In this document: piece after piece, positions 6,426 through 14,441 of the stretch
Layout: each line of letters opens with the position of its first letter
How positions within the stretch are numbered: position 1 is the first letter of the stretch
Source of the DNA: Chloroflexota bacterium
GTDB lineage: Bacteria; Chloroflexota; Anaerolineae; UBA1429
DNA: 16,432 nt
Assembly: GCA_012515695.1 (NCBI GenBank)
Contig: JAAYXX010000251.1
Coordinates: 1-16,432, forward strand
Direction: 5' to 3'
Position numbers and translations under genes: made by a program
The notes under the pieces: model-generated
The model's database searches: none
What the model was told of the DNA's origin: nothing
Seen by the model: only the letters and a program-made list of their open reading frames with translations

Positions 6426-8519
6426 CTATACGGCGGTGTGCATTTGTCGCTGGATGATATGCTCCTGGTACTCTGTCTCAAGGTCGGTAAAGTACGCGCT
6501 CCAGCCCCACACGCGCACGATGAGGTTGCGGTGTCGCTCAGGGTGCACGCGGGCATCCTGCAATGTGTCGAGCTGGACGGTGTTGAACTGCAATTGCTGG
6601 CAACCCATGCGGGCAAAGGCGCGAACCAGCAGGGCCACCTTGCGGATGGCCTGGTCATCGCGAAAGACGGTATCCGAAAGCTCTAGCGTGATCGGGCCGC
6701 CGTTGAACACCCGGCGATAGTCGATGTGGCTGAACGATTGCAGGACGGCGGTAGGACCGGCGGCGCGGGCATTATGGGCGGGGGCAAGGTTGGCGCCGAA
6801 AAAGTCACCCTGTCGCCGCCCGTTGGCCGTTGCGCCGACCACCGGCTCGCGCATCCCCTCATGGCCCCGCGCCAGCCAGACATAATACATGGCCGAGCCG
6901 GTGCCGGGGCGAATGCGCCCGCCGCGCCCGTTATCAGGGATCTCTTCGCAGGCGGTGGCGAACAGGTCAAAGAGCTGTGTCAGCAGGGCGTCTGCCTCGG
7001 CGTCGTTGCGGCCCACCTTGGGCGCTCGGTTCGCCAGTTGGGCGCGCAGCACGTCATACCCCGCATAGTTTGCGTCCAGGGCGCGCAGCAGTTCTTGGGG
7101 GGCCACGCTTTGCTCGTCGAACACCAGCTTTTGGACGGCGGCCAGGGAATCGGCGGCATCTGCCGAGCCAGCGCCATGCACGCCAAAGTTGTTATACTTG
7201 CACCCCAGCGACAGGTCGCGCCCGCTTTCCAGGCAACCCTCCATGAGCACCGAGTAGTAGGGAGCGGGCGGCAGCAGCAGCCTGCCATACGCCTCGACCA
7301 GTGCGCCAACCTGGCGGCGAATATCGCGGGCGGTGCATTCCAGCACGCGGGCGAAATCACCTCCGGCTGCCAGCGCCTCGCGAATGCCCCGGTCGGCGGC
7401 GGCGGGCATGGACACGGCGCCGATGTTGACCACCTCCATGCCCTTGCCCGGTATGATAAACTCCCAGCAGGCGGCCACGGTATAGTCGCGGGCATCTTCC
7501 GGAGCATAGCCGTGGGCGATCAGGGCTGGAATCACCAGATCATCGTTCGAGTATTGGGGAAAGCCCAGCCCGGCGCGAGTCAGTTCGCTGGCGAGACATA
7601 GCAGGTCAAGGTCCGTGTTGGCGTTGATTCGCAGGTTGATCTTGGGGTCGATCATGCTGGTCGCCAGGGCGACGCGCAGCACCATGCGCGTCAGCTCGTT
7701 CACGCCGTCGCTCCCGTCGGGGCGCACGCCGCCAACAGTCAGCGTTTGCCCGTTGTCGCCCTGCTGCACGCCGGGGTAGAGGTCCGAGTCCTTGTTCAGC
7801 GCGATAAAGAACTCGGCCAACAGGTCTTCGGCGCTGGCAATGGTTTCGCGGCCTGCGGCGAGGTCAGCTTGCAGGTAGGGCCACAGGTATTGGTCAAAGC
7901 GCCCCAGGCCCACGTGATAGTGCCCGCTCAACCAGACGACGGCCTGCAACAGGCGCAGCGATTGCAGCGCCTCGCGGAACTTGCGCGGCGGGTGCGCGGG
8001 CACGCGGTCGAGGATTTGCGCCACGTCCTCCCGGCCCTGGGCGCGGGCGGCCTGGGCATAGCGGGCAGCCAGCCCAAGCACGGCGTCTATGGTCTGGATG
8101 GCGCAATCGGCAGACTCGACGGCTGCCGCGTCGTGCGCCAGGCGACTGCGGGTCTCGAGGGCCACCTGTCGCCGCTTGAGCAGTCCTTGTGCGAGCACCA
8201 TGCCCCAGCCGGCGCAAATGTTGCTGATGGGGCCTAGCTCGTGCAGCGTGCGCCCGGCGGTGATGCGGGCGTACGTTTGCGGCGGGTATAGTGGCGGGAT
8301 GGCCGCGGGGAGCGTGCGGGGAAAGACGATCTTTTCATCGGGGCCAATGATCGGCGTTTCGGCTTCGCACTGACGCACGGTGAGCCGCGCTGCCCGCTGT
8401 ATCCAGGACAGGTTTTCGGCCTCGCATTCCTCGACAATGCTGATCGGCTCAGACCGACGCAGCCCGCGATGCTCGCCATCGCGCACGCGCTGTTTCATCG
8501 CTTCCAATCGCTTGTTCAT
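6426..8519 (-). CDS. Glycyl-radical enzyme, pyruvate formate-lyase family (substrate unknown)
   Basis: This is a 697-residue oxygen-sensitive radical enzyme of the PFL/glycerol dehydratase superfamily. The candidate thiyl-radical residue is Cys351 in AACWEF, matching the CxE motif of these enzymes. It is preceded by GQTLTVGG (258-265) and DPKINLRINA, which frame the active site. The C-terminal glycyl-radical loop is RVWGWSAYF with Gly672, followed by the usual Gln/Arg-containing helix (YQEHIIQR). The RVWGW form differs from the common RVSGY/RVAGY form, which points to a divergent, uncharacterised subgroup rather than true PFL. The ATG at 8519 has GAGGTG eight bases upstream. It starts 38 bases after the GH51 gene, so it is in its operon and may act on a product of that glycosidase. 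No radical SAM activase is in the window. Confidence 0.9.
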   Translation of the reverse strand: MNKRLEAMKQRVRDGEHRGLRRSEPISIVEECEAENLSWIQRAARLTVRQCEAETPIIGPDEKIVFPRTLPAAIPPLYPPQTYARITAGRTLHELGPISNICAGWGMVLAQGLLKRRQVALETRSRLAHDAAAVESADCAIQTIDAVLGLAARYAQAARAQGREDVAQILDRVPAHPPRKFREALQSLRLLQAVVWLSGHYHVGLGRFDQYLWPYLQADLAAGRETIASAEDLLAEFFIALNKDSDLYPGVQQGDNGQTLTVGGVRPDGSDGVNELTRMVLRVALATSMIDPKINLRINANTDLDLLCLASELTRAGLGFPQYSNDDLVIPALIAHGYAPEDARDYTVAACWEFIIPGKGMEVVNIGAVSMPAAADRGIREALAAGGDFARVLECTARDIRRQVGALVEAYGRLLLPPAPYYSVLMEGCLESGRDLSLGCKYNNFGVHGAGSADAADSLAAVQKLVFDEQSVAPQELLRALDANYAGYDVLRAQLANRAPKVGRNDAEADALLTQLFDLFATACEEIPDNGRGGRIRPGTGSAMYYVWLARGHEGMREPVVGATANGRRQGDFFGANLAPAHNARAAGPTAVLQSFSHIDYRRVFNGGPITLELSDTVFRDDQAIRKVALLVRAFARMGCQQLQFNTVQLDTLQDARVHPERHRNLIVRVWGWSAYFTDLETEYQEHIIQRQMHTAV

Positions 8520-8557
8520 GCTACGCGCACCTCGTGTTCCAGTATGCCTGCATCGCT

Positions 8558-10546
8558 CTACCTGCTCTGCTCAAACTGGATGATGGTGAACGAGTGTCCA
8601 GGAAAGACATGCGTGAATGCGTCGCCGTCCCACGTGTGTGTAGTGTTGACAGGGGCCACCCTGGTCGGCTCGTCGGGCGAGTTGGCGGCCTCTAGTGCGC
8701 CGCTCAACTGCGAGATGGACACGCGTCCAGGGCGCGGGTCGTCGCCATCGAACGAGAGGGTTGCCGGGATGTCGGCCGGTTCCAGGTTCACCACCTGAAG
8801 CACGATGGTGCTGCCATCTTCGCTGCGCGTGGCTGTTACGTCCAGCGCATCGCCAGCGTCCTCGGTGGTGGCCTGGATGCACAGCGGTTGATAGTGTCGG
8901 GCGATCATCTGCTGGGCATAGTAGGGCGGCATCCCCCAGACCTGCGACGGCGTGAAGAAAAGCTGTCCCTGATCCCAAAAGTTGTCGTTCTCCTGCCAGG
9001 GTTGCAGGCAGTTGGCCGGGCAATCAATCACGACCTTCCCCGCCAGGCGTTGCACGGTGTTGATGATGTGCGCGTGCCCCAGGGCGCGTTGCAGGTTGTG
9101 GTGAACGCCGTTTTCTTCCAGGATGCAAAAGCGGATCTGGTTGTCTGGATCAATGGCGTCGAGATAGGCGCCGAGCTGGGGGATAAACCGCTCTACCGTG
9201 TCGCCGTCGCGCAGACCGTCGCCGCCCACGTGAACATCCCACAGCACCTTGTGGCCGCGAGCCGCCGCCAGCAGACGGGCCACGATATCGCGGTTCTCTG
9301 GATAGGTTAGCTCTTGCTCGCTGTAGAGCCAGGGCGAGGCCACGAGGGTGATGTCCGGGTCGCGGCTGACAGCAGCCTGGGCCAGGGCGGCAAAGCGCTC
9401 GGGGTAGTCGGGGCGGACGATGCGCCGCCGCGGTTCGACGTTCACCCCTTCCTCGTTGCCGATTTGCAGGTAGCGCAGTTGGTAAGGTTCGCGCCGACCA
9501 TCGGCGACCCGACGCGCGCCCCAGGGGGTGCTTGCATCGCCGTTCAGGTATTCCACCAGGTCCGCCACATCCTCCGGAGTCTCTGAGGGGCTGATGGCCG
9601 GGATGCACAAAAAGCCTGCTGCCATGCAAAATGCGATAAAATCCACCACGCCAAACCCGTTCGAGTTGTAGGGGTAGAATGTGCCCAGATAGGGCGGGCG
9701 GTCCTGGCGGGGGCCGATCATGTTCTTCCAGCGATACCCCGAGCCGGGGCAGCGCGTTTCGTGTTCCCAGTCGGTGTTGATCATATAACCGCCGTAGCGC
9801 ATGACGGTGAGTCCCTCGGCGACCAGGGCTTCGGCGATGTCGCGGCGGACGGGCAGGTCGTGGAAGCGGCCCCAGGGGCCGGGTTGCAGCAGGCAGTAAT
9901 CTACCCACACCGCGCCGGGGCGTTGCAGCTTGATGGCAAAGCGGCCTGCCGTGTCGCTGCTGGCAGGGACGAGTTGGAAGCTGAGAGTATGCCAGGCCCT
10001 ATCGCCGGGCAGCGTCAGGGGAGCCTGGGCGTAGACCTGCGAGCCGTCGCCGCTCTCCAGGGCGACGATTAGCTCGGTGTCTGCCTCGGCCATGAGGGTG
10101 ACAAGGCCCTCGTAGGGCTTGTTCGCGACGAGGTTCAGTCCCCAGCGGTTCAGCCCCCGGTTCTCGATACCCACCTCGCCCTCGCCACGGGTGAACTCGA
10201 TGCTCTGGCTGTAGCGACCCCGGCGTGCACGCTGGATGGTGTGCTGAAAACGGTCCTCGGCGTTGCCCCGGCGAAACGGCTGCCATGAGCGGATGTCGGA
10301 CCGGTCATGCAGGTAGGCGCGCTCTGCCCGGCAACTGATTGTGCCCGATAGTCCGGCGAAAGCGGGGTTCAGGCGGGCGTCTATCTCTTGAGGTTCTTCC
10401 TCAAAGCTCTCGCCAAAGAGCATCTGGCTGTAGATGCCCCCATAGACCTCGTGGTTGACGTCTTCCATGCAAGCGCCCGTGAGGTAGGGCGAAACGGGGC
10501 CGATGATGGCGTCTGGGTGTATCCGAATATTGGCTGTGTTGCTCAA
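8558..10546 (-). CDS. GH51-like alpha-L-arabinofuranosidase with inserted carbohydrate-binding-like domain
   Basis: This is an intracellular retaining glycosidase of about 662 residues with no signal peptide. The N-terminus has the GH51 signature ACMEDVNHEVYGGIYSQMLF and ESFEEEP. A beta-sandwich resembling CBM4/9 occupies about residues 110-225 and ends in WVDYCLLQPG. The barrel carries the probable acid/base Glu365 in QIGNEEG, the DVHV strand (437-440) and the probable nucleophile in CILEENG (Glu477 or Glu478). A C-terminal beta domain (VLQVVNLE) follows. The start is TTG at 10546, supported by AGAAGGGA upstream and by the conserved N-terminus, since the first internal ATG (Met27) would delete conserved residues. 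The motifs are divergent from characterised arabinofuranosidases, so the exact sugar is uncertain. Repeat D fills the gap upstream; the glycyl-radical enzyme gene follows. Confidence 0.85.
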   Translation of the reverse strand: MSNTANIRIHPDAIIGPVSPYLTGACMEDVNHEVYGGIYSQMLFGESFEEEPQEIDARLNPAFAGLSGTISCRAERAYLHDRSDIRSWQPFRRGNAEDRFQHTIQRARRGRYSQSIEFTRGEGEVGIENRGLNRWGLNLVANKPYEGLVTLMAEADTELIVALESGDGSQVYAQAPLTLPGDRAWHTLSFQLVPASSDTAGRFAIKLQRPGAVWVDYCLLQPGPWGRFHDLPVRRDIAEALVAEGLTVMRYGGYMINTDWEHETRCPGSGYRWKNMIGPRQDRPPYLGTFYPYNSNGFGVVDFIAFCMAAGFLCIPAISPSETPEDVADLVEYLNGDASTPWGARRVADGRREPYQLRYLQIGNEEGVNVEPRRRIVRPDYPERFAALAQAAVSRDPDITLVASPWLYSEQELTYPENRDIVARLLAAARGHKVLWDVHVGGDGLRDGDTVERFIPQLGAYLDAIDPDNQIRFCILEENGVHHNLQRALGHAHIINTVQRLAGKVVIDCPANCLQPWQENDNFWDQGQLFFTPSQVWGMPPYYAQQMIARHYQPLCIQATTEDAGDALDVTATRSEDGSTIVLQVVNLEPADIPATLSFDGDDPRPGRVSISQLSGALEAANSPDEPTRVAPVNTTHTWDGDAFTHVFPGHSFTIIQFEQSR

Positions 10547-10584
10547 GGCTAGTTCCCTTCTGACTGGCGGTTGTGTCTATTATG

Positions 10585-10783
10585 GAGATTTACTATTTAC
10601 TTGGGTAACCCGGCGTACCATCTAGTAGGCAGTTGAAACTGCACCAACCACTGCAAAGCCTGCCTCCGCAGGCTGAGAGAGTCGCCGAAGGGCGACGCGC
10701 CAACTAGTTGGCGATGCAATGGTTGCCGCGATTTCAATCGCCCATCCCAATGGCTGTTGCCGAACTATTTTGCTAAAACTCAT
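10585..10783 (-). repeat. Dispersed hairpin-array repeat, copy D, overlapping the GH32 stop
   Basis: This 199-bp copy has both outer ends: GAGATTTACTATTTACTT (Q end) at low coordinate and the complement of ATGAGTTTTAGCAAAATAG (P end) at high coordinate. Hairpins: GCAGTTGAAACTGC (10629-10642), AGCCTGC-CTCC-GCAGGCT (10657-10674), GTCGCCGAAGGGCGAC (10681-10696), the palindrome GCCAACTAGTTGGC (10699-10712) and GCGATTTCAATCGC (10728-10741). The arms are swapped relative to A and C, but the core direction is unchanged. The P end runs into the GH32 gene and supplies its stop codon. The Q end faces the GH51 gene start. Confidence 0.92.
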
Positions 10784-12206
10784 CGTAGATGGAGTCGAGT
10801 TCATGGATGGTTAGCGAGTGGATGCGCACGTTCCCATCCTTTGCATAGAACTCGAGCGGATAGTCGCAGGAATTAGGCAGGAAGCAGAACGAGGCGGACA
10901 CTCTGCCCCCGCCGATGAACAACTCGAGTGATGTCCTGTCTACCAGGATTTGCAGCCGCAGCCGTCCGTCCGCGTCGAGTTTCGCCGGGATGTCGCGGCC
11001 CAGGTAATTGAACTGCTGGCTGGCTGTGTCATAGTGTAGGGCGTGCCCGTGGATGATGGCCCCAAAGGCGGCGGCATCGCCCGGCTCGATCTCGGCGCGG
11101 ATGTCGAACAGGTCCGCCGTGGTATCGGGGATGAGGTTGGCATGGGCATCTGGCATATGGTCGCGCCAGTTGGGGCCAAAGCGCACAAACATGGCCCGCC
11201 TGTCGATCCCCGACCGAAGGATATAGTAACGCCACTCCTGTTTGCGGGCGTGTAGGCGCTCGATCTCGCGCACCGGCGAGCGGAACAGCCGGACGCCGTC
11301 CGGGGTGGTACGCAAGGCAAGCTCTACCGGGAAGGACAACTGTTGATTGAACGGCATGGAGGGGTACTTGCCGCCTGCCATCCAGGAAATCTGAATCTGG
11401 CGGCCGTCCTCGGCTGGCACGTTGCTCCAGGTTTGCGCGGCATAGCCGTTGGCCCCGTACTCGGCGCGGAGCGCGGGGGTTTCGGGCGTGAACGTTTGGC
11501 CGTCGAATGTGCCGATGCGGTAGACGCCAGCCGCTCCCCAAAAGACCCAGCGGGTATTGGCGGGGTCGCCGTCTATCGGCAGTTCAATAAAGTCGGGGCA
11601 CTCGCCCGTGCCCTCCACCGTCAGGTCGCACAGGTGGTCCCACTCGATCAGGTCGTGCGAGCCAAAGAGGGCATAGTCGTTGCCATCAAGGTACAGTGCC
11701 ATCACCCAACGGCCGGTGGGCGCGTGCCAGATGACTTTGGGGTCGCGGTTGGCTGCGCGGATATGGCCCAGCACCGGGTTATGGGCGTACTTGGTGAATG
11801 TCCTGCCGCTGTCGGTGCTGTAGGCGATGGATTGCACGCACGGATTGCCAGGCTCGCCGAATCCGCCGGTGGTATAGATGGCGACAATCGGGTCGTCGTC
11901 CCCCTGCTTGAACCCGGTAGTATTGTTGGTATCCACCACCGCCGAGCCGGACCATATCCAGCCGTACCCGTCCGGTTCCAGGCCGTCTTCTATCTGCTGC
12001 CAGTGGACCAGGTCCCTGCTGACGGCATGGCCCCAGGAGTTGGGCGCGTGGTTCATAAAGCCGGGCGAATACTGGAAGAACAGATGGTACTCGCCCCGAT
12101 AGTAGACCAACCCGTTGGGGTCGTTTATCCAATATCGTTGCGAGGTAAAGTGAAACTGCGGGCGGTGCAGTTCCTTGTATAGAGTTGGTGCTGCTTGTGT
12201 GTTCAT
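10773..12206 (-). CDS. Glycoside hydrolase family 32 (beta-fructosidase type)
   Basis: This is a five-bladed propeller glycosidase of 477 residues, cytoplasmic by lack of a signal peptide. All three GH32 catalytic motifs are present: WINDPNG with nucleophile Asp29, NRDPK with stabilising Asp155, and GTGECPD with acid/base Glu202. The C-terminal beta-sandwich domain (from about residue 370, ending VDRTSLELFIGGGRVSASFCF) is typical of the family. The family hydrolyses terminal fructose from sucrose, inulin or levan. The ATG at 12206 is chosen over an earlier in-frame ATG at 12383 because homology begins right after it and GAGGGA lies upstream. It starts 40 bases after the URO-D-like gene. The last codons (Asp-Glu-Phe-stop) come from the end of repeat D, so the native C-terminus may have been trimmed or replaced. 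Confidence 0.93.
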   Translation of the reverse strand: MNTQAAPTLYKELHRPQFHFTSQRYWINDPNGLVYYRGEYHLFFQYSPGFMNHAPNSWGHAVSRDLVHWQQIEDGLEPDGYGWIWSGSAVVDTNNTTGFKQGDDDPIVAIYTTGGFGEPGNPCVQSIAYSTDSGRTFTKYAHNPVLGHIRAANRDPKVIWHAPTGRWVMALYLDGNDYALFGSHDLIEWDHLCDLTVEGTGECPDFIELPIDGDPANTRWVFWGAAGVYRIGTFDGQTFTPETPALRAEYGANGYAAQTWSNVPAEDGRQIQISWMAGGKYPSMPFNQQLSFPVELALRTTPDGVRLFRSPVREIERLHARKQEWRYYILRSGIDRRAMFVRFGPNWRDHMPDAHANLIPDTTADLFDIRAEIEPGDAAAFGAIIHGHALHYDTASQQFNYLGRDIPAKLDADGRLRLQILVDRTSLELFIGGGRVSASFCFLPNSCDYPLEFYAKDGNVRIHSLTIHELDSIYDEF

Positions 12207-12246
12207 CTCTGTCCCTCGTCTGGCATGTTGCGCGGGACGCGGCCAT

Positions 12247-13353
12247 CTATCCGCGTTTGCGATCCAGCAAGTATAGCAGATTCTTGACCGCCTGAGCGGA
12301 AACCTGCCTGCACGTGGCTGTTCCGGACACGGAAAGGATAAACCCGCCCTGCTGCCAGTCGGCAAAGACCTCCAGCAACGCATCTACCTGGCGGGCAATC
12401 TCGGCGGTAGGTGCGCGCAGCACATCGTCTAGCTGGATGTTGCCCACCCAGCAGACCCGCCGACCTAGCTGCCGCATGTGGTCGCGCAGCTCTCGCGGGG
12501 TGATGTCGCCCATAGGCGGGGCCTCGAACGGATGCGAGGCGTCAATCCCCGTCCCCACATAGTCGTCCAGGACGGCCCGCAGCTTGCCGTGGCAGTGGCT
12601 AAACACGGGGCAGCCGTGGCGATGGGCGATGTCCACCATGCGGGTGAGATAGGGGACAACCAGCCGCCGAAAGGTCGCCGGTCCGGCATAAGGGGGAGTC
12701 ACCCACTCGGCTCCGCTCGTCCACACTCCGGGCTGGATGCCGCTCGACAGGACGGTTTCCAGGCGCTCGTAGGTGGGCTGGGCGGCGATCTCGACCAACT
12801 CTTGCAGTGCGGCGGGGTCTTCGGCCAGCAACAGGGCGAATGTCTCAGCGCCCATCAGCCCGACCACCTGCTCAATTGGCTCGGATTCGGTCAATAGCGG
12901 CAGGGTGTTGGGCTGTTGGGAAATGCTCTCATAGCACTCCCGCGTGGCCTCCAGGTCTACGGTCAGGCGTTGGCCCAGCACCCAGCGGGCGGCTGGCAGG
13001 TCCTTGGGGGAGGTGACGGCGTGCTTGATGGTAGCGCCGGTGAGGAACTGGTCGCGGCGAACCATCGTCAGCGAGCCGGACGGCGTCTCGTAGTGGGTCT
13101 CGACATCCTGATAGTCATCGGTGCGCGCCAGCAGGCGCGTCGTCACCTTTACCGTGTCATCTGATGGCGCGGTGACAGGCGGAAACATATGAAGCACATC
13201 GCCGGTCTCTGCGTAACGGTCAAGGACCGCGTCCCAGCTTGCATCGCGGTAAACTCGACTGGGATGACCAGGGGCCAAACCCTGAAGCATCACTGGCAGT
13301 TCGTCTACTGGCTGGCAGCGCAAAGCCGCCCATAGTCGCTCTCGGCCATTCAT
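12247..13353 (-). CDS. Uroporphyrinogen decarboxylase (URO-D) superfamily protein, MtaA-like
   Basis: This is a 368-residue (beta/alpha)8-barrel protein of the URO-D/cobamide methyltransferase superfamily. The N-terminus (MNGRERLWAALRCQPVDELPV) has the family pattern but lacks the PxWxMRQAGR motif of HemE, so it is not a haem enzyme. HCHGKL at about residues 253-258 is where MtaA/CmuA-type proteins keep metal ligands; LPLLTESEPIEQVVGLMG and VCWVGNIQLDDVL fit the barrel. The function of this branch is unknown; methyl transfer from an O-methylated substrate is one possibility. I chose the ATG at 13353, preceded by GAAGGG, over the in-frame ATG at 13455, which would begin inside the hairpin and repeat stub upstream. 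It is in an apparent operon with the PHP gene and GH32. Confidence 0.85.
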   Translation of the reverse strand: MNGRERLWAALRCQPVDELPVMLQGLAPGHPSRVYRDASWDAVLDRYAETGDVLHMFPPVTAPSDDTVKVTTRLLARTDDYQDVETHYETPSGSLTMVRRDQFLTGATIKHAVTSPKDLPAARWVLGQRLTVDLEATRECYESISQQPNTLPLLTESEPIEQVVGLMGAETFALLLAEDPAALQELVEIAAQPTYERLETVLSSGIQPGVWTSGAEWVTPPYAGPATFRRLVVPYLTRMVDIAHRHGCPVFSHCHGKLRAVLDDYVGTGIDASHPFEAPPMGDITPRELRDHMRQLGRRVCWVGNIQLDDVLRAPTAEIARQVDALLEVFADWQQGGFILSVSGTATCRQVSAQAVKNLLYLLDRKRG

Positions 13354-13368
13354 AGGTGTACCCTTCAC

Positions 13369-13403
13369 ATGAGTTTTGCAAAATAGCTCTGTAACAGCCA
13401 TTG
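13369..13403 (+). repeat. Stub of the dispersed repeat (copy F), P end only
   Basis: ATGAGTTTTGCAAAATAGCT then CTGTAACAGCCATT matches the P end of copy C base for base over most of its length. The rest of the repeat is absent, and a different large hairpin (13421-13481) follows. It lies 16 bases upstream of the URO-D-like start codon, much as copy C lies just upstream of xdhC. Confidence 0.75.
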
Positions 13404-13420
13404 CTAAATATGCTGGTATA

Positions 13421-13481
13421 ACTGGACCGCCGTCTTCCAGCCGGCATAGTTGCAAGCCGCCAAGGATGGCGGCGGTCCAAT
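13421..13481. repeat. Large imperfect hairpin, second repeat type
   Basis: TGGACCGCCG (13423-13432) pairs perfectly with CGGCGGTCCA (13470-13479), and pairing continues inward with mismatches to give a stem of about 20 bp around the loop ATAGTTGCA. A small 5-bp hairpin (TGGGG/CCCCA, 13481-13494) abuts it. It lies in the 149-base gap between the PHP stop and the URO-D-like start. No T-run follows on the minus strand. It shares no module with copies A to E. Confidence 0.7.
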
Positions 13482-13502
13482 GGGGTAGACCCCATGCCTA
13501 TG

Positions 13503-14321
13503 TTAGCCTCTCTTGGCGCGCAGCATCTGCGGGGTGAGGAAATCCTCTGGCGTCAGCCCGCTGTCGGCGATCCACGCTTCGGCTGCCTGGGTCATGCCAA
13601 GGTTGGCGCTATCATGGGCGTCGGAGCCATAGGTAAAGCGCACTCCCAGCGACTTGGCGAGAGCGACGATCTCGCGGTATATCGCGGCATAGTTGGGCGC
13701 AGTCAGGCTCGACCCGTTCACTTCCAGCGCCACGCCGTTGCGCGCAGCCAGGCCGAGGACATCGCGCAGCCGGGCCTTGTCCATGGCGTCATAGATGGCG
13801 CGCAGGTCGCCGATGACGGTTTCGGGTTCGGAGAAGGGATGCGCCACCGAATCCAGCCAGGGCTTTTGCACGACGGACTCGAGCATCAGCAGCATGTGCG
13901 CGGCGACATCGCGGGGCGCCATGCTGGCCGGTTGGGGCACGCCTGGCAGGTGATAGTGCGTGGTGGGGACCAGCACAAAGTCCAGCTCTCTGGCTGTCGC
14001 CTCGCTAACACCGACCCACTCGGTGGACAGGGTTTCCGTTTCGCATCCGATAAACACGTCGCAGACTTGCGTATCCGACAAGCGCTCCAACTCCAGGCGC
14101 AGGTCTCGCAGGATTGCCTTGCCAGAGCTTTTGTAAAAGAGGACCAGGCCGGGCAATGTGGGGTCCTCGACAAAGTGATCGGTAAATATCATGGCGCGTA
14201 GGCCGATTTCCTCAGCGCGTTGAAAGTAACGTTGGGGAGATGCCACTGGGTTGGTGGACTGGTCGACGCCACGAGCGCATGGCGAGTAGTAGGTGTGTAC
14301 GTGCGAGTCAAAGGGTAGCAC
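13503..14321 (-). CDS. PHP-domain phosphoesterase, histidinol-phosphatase-like
   Basis: This is a 272-residue metal-dependent phosphoesterase of the PHP superfamily, cytoplasmic. Likely metal ligands are His7 and His9 (SHVHT), Asp48-His49 (TDH), Glu94 (IGCETE), His122/His124 (THYH), His161 (AHPF), and Asp234/His236 (GSDAH). This set fits the trinuclear HisK/YcdX type of active site. True histidinol phosphatase is unlikely because no histidine genes are near; a sugar phosphate or nucleotide is more plausible here. The start is GTG at 14321, with AAAGGA about eight bases upstream and the metal motif six codons in. A promoter at 14378-14406 precedes it. The URO-D-like gene follows after 149 bases. 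Confidence 0.88.
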   Translation of the reverse strand: MLPFDSHVHTYYSPCARGVDQSTNPVASPQRYFQRAEEIGLRAMIFTDHFVEDPTLPGLVLFYKSSGKAILRDLRLELERLSDTQVCDVFIGCETETLSTEWVGVSEATARELDFVLVPTTHYHLPGVPQPASMAPRDVAAHMLLMLESVVQKPWLDSVAHPFSEPETVIGDLRAIYDAMDKARLRDVLGLAARNGVALEVNGSSLTAPNYAAIYREIVALAKSLGVRFTYGSDAHDSANLGMTQAAEAWIADSGLTPEDFLTPQMLRAKRG

Positions 14322-14377
14322 GATGGTGTCCTTTCGTGATAGTGTTGTAGTGTGCCAGCGATGGCAGGCTCGATTGG

Positions 14378-14406
14378 ATTGTATGACCTCTGGCCGGAGG
14401 AGGCAA
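14378..14406 (-). promoter_or_regulatory. Likely sigma-70 promoter for the PHP / URO-D-like / GH32 genes
   Basis: On the minus strand, TTGCCT (14406-14401), a 17-base spacer and TACAAT (14383-14378) match the consensus at four and five of six positions. It lies 57 bases ahead of the GTG start, in the gap after the propeller gene. The match is reasonable but not perfect. Confidence 0.55.
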
Positions 14407-14441
14407 GCTCTTACGCAGCGGGATTTATGCAGCCTCCTCTA

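Noticed and set aside
6726..7601. Plus-strand ORF of 291 codons
   Set aside because: It is antisense to the glycyl-radical enzyme gene, whose catalytic motifs are intact.
9150..9908. Minus-strand ORF of 252 codons in another frame of the GH51-like gene
   Set aside because: It is an Arg/Pro-rich shadow frame; the GH51 frame has the conserved catalytic motifs.
12247..13353. True uroporphyrinogen decarboxylase (hemE)
   Set aside because: The HemE N-terminal PxWxMRQAGR motif is absent and there are no other haem genes nearby.
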